Part shown: piece by piece, positions 1 to 6,800 of the stretch
How the letters are laid out: each line of letters starts with the position of its first letter
Numbering within the stretch: the first letter of the stretch is position 1
NCBI GenBank assembly: GCA_003142355.1
Contig: PLMF01000312.1
Location: 1 to 8,213, forward strand
Length of the DNA: 8,213 nucleotides
Reading direction: 5' to 3'
From: Bryobacterales bacterium
GTDB taxonomy: Bacteria; Acidobacteriota; Terriglobia; Bryobacterales; Bryobacteraceae
Position numbers and translations under genes: made by a program
The notes under the pieces: generated by a model
Databases searched by the model: none
Told to the model about the DNA's origin: nothing
What the model saw: the letters and a program-made list of their open reading frames with translations, nothing else

Positions 1-1336
1 GCGTACGCTCCAGCAGGCCGGTGGCCGCCGGTTGGGCAACCGCGTCCGGCAATGCTTGCATGCGGACGATTTCGGCGCGTGTGGCGCGAACCACATCCAG
101 GGCGTGCGGGTCTTGAGTCCGGAGAGCCTGGGCCTCCTCGCGCTGCAACCGGTCGAGCGCCTCCCAAGAAGCGGCCACATCCGCGGCGGCCGCGCGGCGG
201 CCGAAGAGAAGCTCCCGCAGACTGCTCGCCCGGTTCTCCTCCGCGGCCTCGAACGTCTCGCGAATGAGGGCCGGGTCGCCAGTTTCGAGATAGAGCCGGT
301 TGCCGGCTTCCACCAGAGCCGAATAGAGCTGATCGAGCATGCCTTCGGCTCCGGTGCGGGCGTCGTCATAGGGCGGTGCGGACCGTCGCCACGCGCGCGC
401 CAGGCGCGCCGCGATTCGCAAGTCATCGAGCGCATCCCGGAGGCGGCCCTGCGCCAGCCGGACGCGTCCGCGGAAATGGTAGACGTCCCACGAAGGCAGG
501 GTGCTCCGGGGCCGCGCCGCAAGCTCCACGGCGCGGTCCAGCAGCGCGGAAGCGGACGTCAGGTCGCCCTGTGCCAGCCGCAGACGTCCCAGGTTGCGAT
601 ACGAGCTGTCCAAAACCAACTTGTGCAGTTTTTGGACGCGGTAGGCCTCCAGAAGGGGTGCTTCCGCTTTTGAAAGGTCGCCGTGCTTCAGGAACTCTTC
701 GCCCAGCCGGTTCCAGCCAATGGCGCAAAGTTCGAGGTCGCCGGCGCGATCGGCGGCGTCGATTCCCTGGCGGAACAACTCGGCCGCTTCCGGCATGCGG
801 TCTTGCCGCGCGCGCACGGTGGCCAACTGGATCAGCAGCTTGGGCAGGTGGTCGCGCCGGTCATCGCCGGACACGCGCTCCAGGGCGCCTTCGATCCATT
901 GCGCCGCGGCTTCCAGTTCTCCCATTTCGGAGTAGAGCGATGCGATGTTGTTATCCAGTACCGCGGTATAGCTGGCGTCGCCGGCCTGTTCGGCCACCCG
1001 GTGCGCCTCCAGGAAGGAGCGTAGAGCCGGTTGGTACTGGCGAAGAGCGAATTGGCAAGCGCCCAGGTTGCCGGTGGCGCGCGCGGCTAGATAATCGTCC
1101 CGTACTGCGAGTGCAGCCCGCCGCAGGGATTCAAAATGATCCGCGGCATCGCCGTACTGGCCGTGTCCGTATATCTCGGCAGCCTGACGCAACTGTGCCA
1201 CCAGGGGCGCACGGCGCGCGGATCTGTTCTCTGTGAGGAGCGGGCGATTCGCCCCGCGCCTCGGAACGGGTCTCCGCGCCGTGCCGACCAACGAAAATAC
1301 GAGCAGGCAACAAGCCGCTACTTTGGCTTTCTTCAA
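1..1336 (-). CDS. Exported TPR protein, probable TPR-CHAT family (3' end outside window)
   Basis: Translating the minus strand from 1336 gives 445 codons with no stop; the gene runs off the left edge. I chose TTG at 1336-1334 because it begins a typical signal peptide: Met-Lys-Lys-Ala-Lys, then a hydrophobic stretch to about residue 20. An in-frame TGA lies about 75 bases further upstream and there is no in-frame ATG between. Residues 50-317 are helical repeats with TPR spacing (about 84-117, 124-157, 164-197, 205-238, 244-277 and 285-317), with typical G-N-L-G and A-L-F-A-like positions. Residues 360-377 (ETFEAAEENRASSLRELL) match the conserved segment that usually precedes a CHAT caspase-like domain in TPR-CHAT proteins. 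A charged linker then runs to the edge. The CHAT domain itself is not visible, so its presence and catalytic His/Cys are inference. The alternative is a plain TPR protein. Partner and substrate are unknown. Confidence 0.8.
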   Translation of the reverse strand, partial: MKKAKVAACCLLVFSLVGTARRPVPRRGANRPLLTENRSARRAPLVAQLRQAAEIYGHGQYGDAADHFESLRRAALAVRDDYLAARATGNLGACQFALRQYQPALRSFLEAHRVAEQAGDASYTAVLDNNIASLYSEMGELEAAAQWIEGALERVSGDDRRDHLPKLLIQLATVRARQDRMPEAAELFRQGIDAADRAGDLELCAIGWNRLGEEFLKHGDLSKAEAPLLEAYRVQKLHKLVLDSSYRNLGRLRLAQGDLTSASALLDRAVELAARPRSTLPSWDVYHFRGRVRLAQGRLRDALDDLRIAARLARAWRRSAPPYDDARTGAEGMLDQLYSALVEAGNRLYLETGDPALIRETFEAAEENRASSLRELLFGRRAAAADVAASWEALDRLQREEAQALRTQDPHALDVVRATRAEIVRMQALPDAVAQPAATGLLERT

Positions 1337-1378
1337 ATGTCCACGCTTCAGATCGTCATATCGGAATTCAAATAAAAT

Positions 1379-1434
1379 CTGGTGATTCTTTGGGGGTATT
1401 ACCTTTCAGCAATACCCCCAAAGAATGATACCAG
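1379..1434 (-). terminator. Long perfect hairpin, terminator- or attenuator-like
   Basis: ATTCTTTGGGGGTATT (1385-1400) is followed, after a 10-base loop, by its exact reverse complement (1411-1426). The stem continues outward with CTGGT (1379-1383) pairing ACCAG (1430-1434), across an asymmetric bulge of one and three bases. Read on the minus strand, the stem is followed at once by ATTTTATTT, so it could end transcription arriving from the cytochrome side. It lies only 42 bases upstream of the TTG start of the TPR gene, so it could also act in that gene's leader. On the plus strand only a weak CTTTTA follows. The structure is clear; its role is inference. Confidence 0.5.
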
Positions 1435-1446
1435 CTTTTACCTAAG

Positions 1447-1473
1447 AATAGGTTACCCCAAATTGGGGCTATT
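1447..1473. repeat. Second small inverted repeat beside the long hairpin
   Basis: CCCCAAATTGGGG (1456-1468) is a near-perfect palindrome around a single central A. It is flanked by AATAG (1447-1451) and CTATT (1469-1473), which also pair, with GTTA bulged on one side. It sits 12 bases from the long hairpin. It could be an operator for a dimeric regulator or part of a structured leader. No regulator gene is visible here, so its function is unknown. Confidence 0.35.
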
Positions 1474-1839
1474 CAGGTGACGCGCCTGTGGGTAGCGCGA
1501 TTTGGTTACTTCAAAAACAGCTTATTACCACAACGAGGAAACGACGATAATAATCGGCTCGGTTGGCATTTTCGCTGTAAGCGACCGCCCGAAAAGCAGC
1601 GGTCCTTTTCAACTTCAGATTACACTACGGACTTGTCCTAATATGAAATCGTCGCGCCAAGTCGTTGAATTCAAAGAAATTTAAATCAACAGTTATTTGT
1701 GAACGAAAAATGGCGGTCACTACGCTCGGCCACAGAGGGGGATGAAAACGGGTTCGGCAGGAGACGCCCGGGGCCTGTTGCTGGTGAATCCGGCACAGGT
1801 GGCCTGTGGCGACAAGCACCGGCGGCGAGACTGCCGGCG

Positions 1840-2190
1840 TTACGGGGCTGGCGGCGGGCCCATCTTCGGTTCTTGGTCTCCGCGATGGCAGGTGTAGCAG
1901 GTGACGTGCTCCTTGCCGTCGGAAAACTTCGCGTTGACGTCCTGCGCCAGGACGATCATTCTACGCGCGATGTCCTTTTTCGGGTTCTCGTCACTGGCAA
2001 AATCGCCCTTGACGTGACAGAACTCGCACTGCACGCCGAGCGCGAGCCGGTAGGACTGCATGGTGGCCCGGATGTCCGCAGGCGGGACCTTCAACAGTTT
2101 CAAATTCTTGGGCGCCGGCCTGGCTTGCTTAGGGGCGGCCTCTTGAGCGCAGAGAGGGACAAGGAGCAGCAACGTGATTAAGAAGCGCAT
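1840..2190 (-). CDS. Small exported c-type cytochrome with two haem motifs
   Basis: This 116-residue protein has a signal peptide (residues 1-15, MRFLITLLLLVPLCA) and two haem-attachment motifs, CEFCH at 55-59 and CYTCH at 98-102. It should therefore carry two covalent haems in the periplasm and act in electron transfer; the partner is unknown. The region around LGVQCEFCH, then DFASDENPKKDIARRM, then VTCYTCHRG is the pattern of the small acidobacterial cytochromes that domain searches assign to the photosynthetic reaction-centre cytochrome c family. Met44, 11 residues before the first motif, and Met78 are candidate axial ligands. I chose the ATG at 2190 because it starts the signal peptide directly. 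An in-frame ATG at 2211 would add seven residues. The frame stays open to 2319, but that extension is antisense to the rhamnosidase remnant and looks non-coding. No clear Shine-Dalgarno precedes either start. Confidence 0.88.
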   Translation of the reverse strand: MRFLITLLLLVPLCAQEAAPKQARPAPKNLKLLKVPPADIRATMQSYRLALGVQCEFCHVKGDFASDENPKKDIARRMIVLAQDVNAKFSDGKEHVTCYTCHRGDQEPKMGPPPAP

Positions 2191-2215
2191 GAAGTTTATG
2201 ATACACAACATGCGG

Positions 2216-2390
2216 CAGGCGCAGGCGGTTGCGTGGCTCTCCGTGGGAGCCGCTTTCGGGGCGGGGCTGGCGGGCATCCGTCCCGATGCGGAGGCGCCGG
2301 GGTTGAGCCGCATACGCATACGCCCGGAGCCGGTGGGGGATGTAAAGTGGGTGAAGGCGTCGCAGGAGACGTTTCGCGGCCCGCTGCGCG
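2216..2390 (+). pseudogene. Remnant of a GH78-like alpha-L-rhamnosidase C-terminus
   Basis: Reading the plus strand in the frame that includes 2240 gives a stretch of about 50 residues with SVGAAFGAGLAGIRPDAEAPG, interrupted by nothing, followed by IRIRPEPVGDVKWVKAS. From memory of the family, the order 'GIRPD.EAPGF..I.IRP.PVGDL.WV.ASY.S..G' is the conserved end of bacterial alpha-L-rhamnosidases (GH78, C-terminal domain). The match fades after about 2387. No catalytic domain precedes it: the bases to the left encode the start of the cytochrome on the opposite strand. The frame stays open into the isomerase gene in a different phase, so translation is possible but would give nonsense after the match. 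I read it as the scar of a deleted rhamnosidase gene. Edges are approximate and no alignment was run. Confidence 0.6.
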
Positions 2391-2414
2391 CGGCCGAAAT
2401 CGGGTCGGGGCATT

Positions 2415-3872
2415 ATGATCAGAGCAAAACTTATGTTTCCGTTATCTTCGTTGCGTCTGGACCGTCGCCCGCGAGTGGGAGTGTTCGGCATCGGCCTGGC
2501 GGCCTATTGGCCGCAGTTTTCCGGATTGAGAGAGCGTCTGGCGGCTTACCAGGAAGGCGTGGAGCGGCGGCTGGAGGCGCTGGGAGCGGAGGTGGTTTCG
2601 GCGGGGCTGGTGGACACGGCGCCGGCGGCCCATGCGGCGGGGGAACTGCTCGCCAAGAGCGGGGCGGACCTGATCGTCTGCTACGTGGGCACGTACGCGA
2701 CTTCGAGCCAGGTGTTGCCAGTCGTGCAGCACTGCGGCAAGCGCGTGCTGGTGCTCAACCTGCAACCGTCGAGCGCCCTGGATTACGCCAACACCGACAC
2801 CGGCGAGTGGCTGGCGAACTGTTCGGTCTGCTCGGTGCCCGAGATTTCCAACGCGTTTGCGCGGGCGCGCATTCCCTTCCAGGTGGTCTCGGGGACGCTG
2901 GCGGGAGATAAGCCGTGGCGCGAGATCGCGGAGTGGCTGGACGCCGCGCGGGCCGTTGCCGCGCTGCGCCAGGCGCGCATTGGGTTCCTCGGCCATACCT
3001 ACCCCGGCATGCTGGACATGTATTCGGACTTCACCATGGTGCAGGCCCAGACCGGCGCGCATGTCGAAGTGCTGGAGATGTGCGACCTGGAGAAGCGATT
3101 GCCGGAGCCGGGCGAGGCGCCGGTGATGGCGCGGCTGGGAGAAGCCCGCGCCGTTTTCGAAGTGCTCGATTCGGTGGCGGGCGACGACCTGGCGTGGGCC
3201 GCGCAGGTCTCGGTGGCGCTGGACCGGTTGGTGGCGGATTTCGACTTGCAGGGGCTCTCCTATTACTACCGCGGGCTCGACGGGAACGCATACGAGCGGC
3301 TCGGCGCCGGCCTCATCCTGGGCAACTCGCTGCTGACGGCGCGCGGCGTTCCGGCGAGCGGCGAGGGCGATCTGAAGACCTGCCTGGCGATGTTTCTGCT
3401 CGACCGGCTGGATGCGGGGGGATCGTTCACGGAATTCTGCGCCATGGATTTCGACGAGGGGTTCCTGCTGATGGGCCACGACGGGCCGGGCCACATTGCC
3501 ATCAGCGACGAGAGGCCGGTGCTGAGAGGATTGGGCCTCTATCACGGCAAGCGCGGCTTTGGCGTGTCGGTGGAATTTAAAGTGAAGGTGGGGCCGGTGA
3601 CGATTCTGGGGGTGACGCAAACGGCCGAGGGCCGGCTCAAACTGCTGGCGGCGGAAGGGGAGTCGCTGCCGGGGCCGATTCTGCGCGTGGGGAACACGAA
3701 TTCGCGGTTACGGTTTTCGCTGGCGCCCGATGAATTCGTGAACGCCTGGTGCGCGGAAGGGCCCACGCACCATTGCGCACTGGGCGTGGGACACGTGGCG
3801 GGACGGCTGGGGAAGGTGTCCCGGCTGTGCGAGATTCCGTTGGTGGGGGTTCCGCCCTGGTTGGCGTTATAG
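2415..3872 (+). CDS. L-arabinose/L-fucose isomerase family protein
   Basis: This 485-residue cytoplasmic protein has the AraA/FucI-type fold. The N-terminal Rossmann-like half starts at RVGVFGIG (20-27). Metal-site positions can be matched by eye to E. coli AraA: Glu317 in GEGDLKT (AraA GEGDWKT), Glu340 in GGSFTE (AraA GGTSFME), His355 in LLMGHDG (AraA LVLGSH), and His452/His453 in GPTHHC (AraA GGAHHT). All four metal ligands therefore seem to be kept, which supports an active Mn2+-dependent aldose-ketose isomerase. The substrate cannot be read from the sequence; the overall identity to AraA looks low, and the adjacent rhamnosidase scar hints at a deoxysugar. The start is the ATG at 2415; the ATG at 2433 (residue 7) is an alternative, as the conserved part begins near residue 19. 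Its stop overlaps the converging gene by 6 bases. Confidence 0.85.
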   Translation: MIRAKLMFPLSSLRLDRRPRVGVFGIGLAAYWPQFSGLRERLAAYQEGVERRLEALGAEVVSAGLVDTAPAAHAAGELLAKSGADLIVCYVGTYATSSQVLPVVQHCGKRVLVLNLQPSSALDYANTDTGEWLANCSVCSVPEISNAFARARIPFQVVSGTLAGDKPWREIAEWLDAARAVAALRQARIGFLGHTYPGMLDMYSDFTMVQAQTGAHVEVLEMCDLEKRLPEPGEAPVMARLGEARAVFEVLDSVAGDDLAWAAQVSVALDRLVADFDLQGLSYYYRGLDGNAYERLGAGLILGNSLLTARGVPASGEGDLKTCLAMFLLDRLDAGGSFTEFCAMDFDEGFLLMGHDGPGHIAISDERPVLRGLGLYHGKRGFGVSVEFKVKVGPVTILGVTQTAEGRLKLLAAEGESLPGPILRVGNTNSRLRFSLAPDEFVNAWCAEGPTHHCALGVGHVAGRLGKVSRLCEIPLVGVPPWLAL

Positions 3873-6800
3873 TCCCTGAATCGCTATAAACGCGCCGCCC
3901 TGGGTACTCTTGCCGCCGATCTGCGCCACAATCGCCGCGTCGCCAGAGGCGGCACTGGCCGGGACCTGGACATTCAGTTGCCACACGCCGGCCATGGTGA
4001 TTCCGGCCCACTGAACCTGTGCCGGCTGGCCCCCAATCGTCGCACTGATGGCGGAGAGGTTCACGACCGGCGCCGCACTGGTGACAACCTGCCCGGAGGG
4101 AATCTGCGGCGACGTTGGCCCGAACCCGGTGGCGTACAGGACGATCACTTCACCGGGTTTCGCCGGGCTGGATGCTCCCGGATACAAGCCGGCTGGCCCC
4201 AGGATGGAATAGTCCGCGTGCTGCGCGGCCACGTATCTCCGGTTCGCGGCGGGGTACATGAACAGGCCGGGGGAGGCAGCCTGCATCGTGACGGTGGCCG
4301 TGGCCGTTCCTTGTGGAGTGGTCACGGTCACCGGGACAGGTCCGGTGGCGGTGTCATCCGGCACTTGCACGTTGAGTTGGACTGGGCTGATGTAGTTCAC
4401 CGCCGCCAGTCTGCCGTCGATGCTCACAGTGACTCCATCCAACAGCGTGGGCAGCTTGCCGCCGAGAATTTCGCTGTCCCGCCACAGGCGCGTGGTATAT
4501 GCCAGGTTGGTGCCGTAGATGGAAATCCAGGCACCGGGGGAAATGCCCGATTGGGAGCCCGCGGCGTCGACAACCGCCGAGATTTGCGGGGGAGTTGATG
4601 CGATCTTGGCGACAAAACCGTGGTAGCAGCAAGTGCTGCTGCTGGCGGTGGTCTGGAATGCGCTGGGAGAGGTGATCAGGCCCGGACCGATGGTATTGCC
4701 GGCGAGGTAGATATTGCCGGAGGAGTCGACTGCCAGGCCTGCCGGCCCCGAGGTCTGTTGCCCGCCGGATCCGATGCGCGTGAAGAACAGCAGGTTAGCG
4801 CCCGCGGGGTCAAGTTCGGCGATGGCCAACTCCATGGAGCCGCCGGCCACGGCCGGCTCAACAGGATTCACCAACGGGAAACCCGGACCGGCTTGTCCCA
4901 TGATATAGACGTTCCCCCTCCCATCCAACTGGATGGGGCCCGTGAAGAATAGTGCGTCGCTTCCGTCGGACTTGCCACCTCCCACATAGGTGGACCAGAG
5001 GATGGCGGTGCCGAGAGGATTCAGCTTGGTCACGTGGGCTGCCGCGCAGGTCCCGTTCACGCCGCAGATGGACCCATAAGCGCCGCTCGTCACCGGAAAA
5101 TCCTTGGAATTGGTATAACCCACGACATAGGCATTGCTGGCGCTATCGATGGCGATGCCGCTGATGTAGTCGCCTAAGTTTGAAGTGTGCCCGCCAAGGT
5201 AGGTGGCGTAGGCCAGCAATACCCCCCCGGCGGAAGTGACCGGATTGAACTTCGCGACGAAGCCGCGCCAAGCCTGCTGCTGGCCTCCATTGACGTCCAG
5301 AGGACCGCCGGTAGGCTGAATGACGCCGACGGTGGTGGGCAGCTTGCCGGCTTGGGTTTCGCCGACCAGGTAGAAATAGCCATTGGCATCCACGGCGATG
5401 CCGGTGGCATAGGTGCCGCCGCAACCGCTGCTGCACTTAAATCCATTCAAGTCGCCGAACATAGTGGAATAGAGCAGCTTGGAGCCGGTGGGGTCGAAGG
5501 CCGCAACGAAGGCGTATTGGGGCGAGCCTCCGCCCGTTGCATTGCCACCGATCACCGCTCCGCTGGTGGTGGGAAAGCAGCCTTGGTACGCAGTATATTG
5601 CGTGGAGCAATACTCCTGCTCGTTGCCGGCAATGTAGGCGCGGCCGGCGCTATCCACGGCAATGGCAGTTGCGTACGCGTACGCGTATCCGCCCAGAAAT
5701 GTGGAGTAGACAATGTCGGTTCCGGCGGGATTCAGCTTGGTCACAAATGCGGAAACGTTGGCGGAATTGCAGCTTGCCGCCCCGGCGGACGGCCCCGTAT
5801 TGTTGGGAGCCGGGTCGCAGACCGTCTGGTACGCTCCATTGGTTACCGGGAAACTGGTCGAGTTTGTCTGACCGGTCACGTAGGCACTGCCACTGGAGTC
5901 CACCGCTATGGCGTAGATATAGTCATAGTTGTTGCCGCCCAAATAGGTGGAATAAACCAGCGAACTGCCATCCGGACTGAATTTGGTGACAAAAGCCGAA
6001 GGCCATTGCCCGGGAGGGACGTTGCTGCCGCCAAACTGCTTTGCCGGAGGCGCGCTTTCATAAGGGTTCTTCGTCGGGAAGTCGATCGAGTAAGTGTCGC
6101 CCGCCACATACACGCTACCCGCGCTGTCCACCGCGAGGCCCTGCGACGTGCCGGCCGTACTGATACCGGGTCCGGTCGTCCACCCTATGTGATCGGTGGC
6201 GCTCCCGGCAAGATAGCTGGCATAGCTTAGCACGGGATCGATGATCAGCGCCCTGGAATGGTCGTAGCTGCCAAGCCGGAAGCGCACCTGGTTCCCGGCC
6301 ACGGCGAACGACCCTTCGACGCTGGTCTTCCTGTCCCCTTCCATCTGGTACAGCACCGGCTTCTTGAAGCTGGCTGGACCGTTGGCCGCGCTCAGCACCA
6401 GGTTGCCGTCGGCGTCGACGCTGGCGCGGGCGCCGTCGATGCGCCAGGCGATGCGGCTGGGGTCGGCGCCGGGGGCGACGACGAAATCGTACTCCAACTG
6501 GCGCTGATTCCCGTAAAAGACCAGATCCACGCCAGGGTAGATCTGGGCATAGCTGACCTTGCCATAGGTCGCGATGCCGGAGCGCCAGTTCTTCGGGTCG
6601 TTGCCGATGAAGTAGTTCACCACGCCGGGCTGGGGGGCCAGTCCTACTGCATTGGCCCTGGCATTCGCCCCGAGAAGGCTCATGCGCAAGGTGTCGACGG
6701 ACGCGGCTTCGGGTGTTTGCCCTGACGCCGCGGCCGGTGCCGGCTGGTGCCGCTCGAGGTTCAGGACGACCTGGCCCGGAGCGAGGAAGAGCGCGTAGCC

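Larger units (their letters stand above)
1337..1839. other. Gene-free, AT-richer intergenic region
   Basis: About 500 bases separate the stop of the cytochrome gene from the start of the TPR gene; both are on the minus strand. The part from about 1340 to 1730 is visibly richer in A and T than the coding DNA around it. The short open frames here have no recognisable domain or convincing ribosome site. The region holds two hairpins nearest the TPR gene (listed separately). A small perfect repeat (CACAGG, 3-base loop, CCTGTG, at 1794-1808) lies about 30 bases past the cytochrome stop. The promoter of the TPR gene presumably lies here, but I could not pick out a convincing -35/-10 pair. Confidence 0.6.

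Noticed and set aside
32..1236. Several plus-strand open frames across the left end
   Set aside because: They are antisense to the TPR gene, which reads without a stop for 445 codons on the minus strand with regular TPR spacing. The plus-strand products are Arg/Pro/Gly-rich shadows.
1490..1570. tRNA-like string near GGTAGCGCGATTTGGTTAC
   Set aside because: There is no T-arm consensus, no acceptor stem and no anticodon arm at the right spacing.
1794..1808. CACAGG-TGG-CCTGTG hairpin as terminator of the cytochrome gene
   Set aside because: The stem is only six pairs and no T-run follows on the minus strand.
1699..2181. 160-codon plus-strand frame over the cytochrome gene
   Set aside because: It is antisense to a gene with two haem motifs and shows no domain or ribosome site.
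2191..2319. N-terminal extension of the cytochrome to an ATG at 2319
   Set aside because: The extra 43 residues would sit before a classic signal peptide and lie antisense to the rhamnosidase remnant. The start at 2190 (or 2211) fits an exported cytochrome.
2442..3620. Long open frame (392 codons) on the minus strand inside the isomerase gene
   Set aside because: Its translation is rich in Arg, His and Gln with no domain, as expected for the antisense of a GC-rich gene. The plus-strand frame has a clear isomerase family match with metal ligands.
5187..6230. 347-codon open frame on the plus strand inside the SBBP gene
   Set aside because: It is antisense to the repeat region and its apparent repetitiveness mirrors the SBBP repeats. 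It has no recognisable domain.
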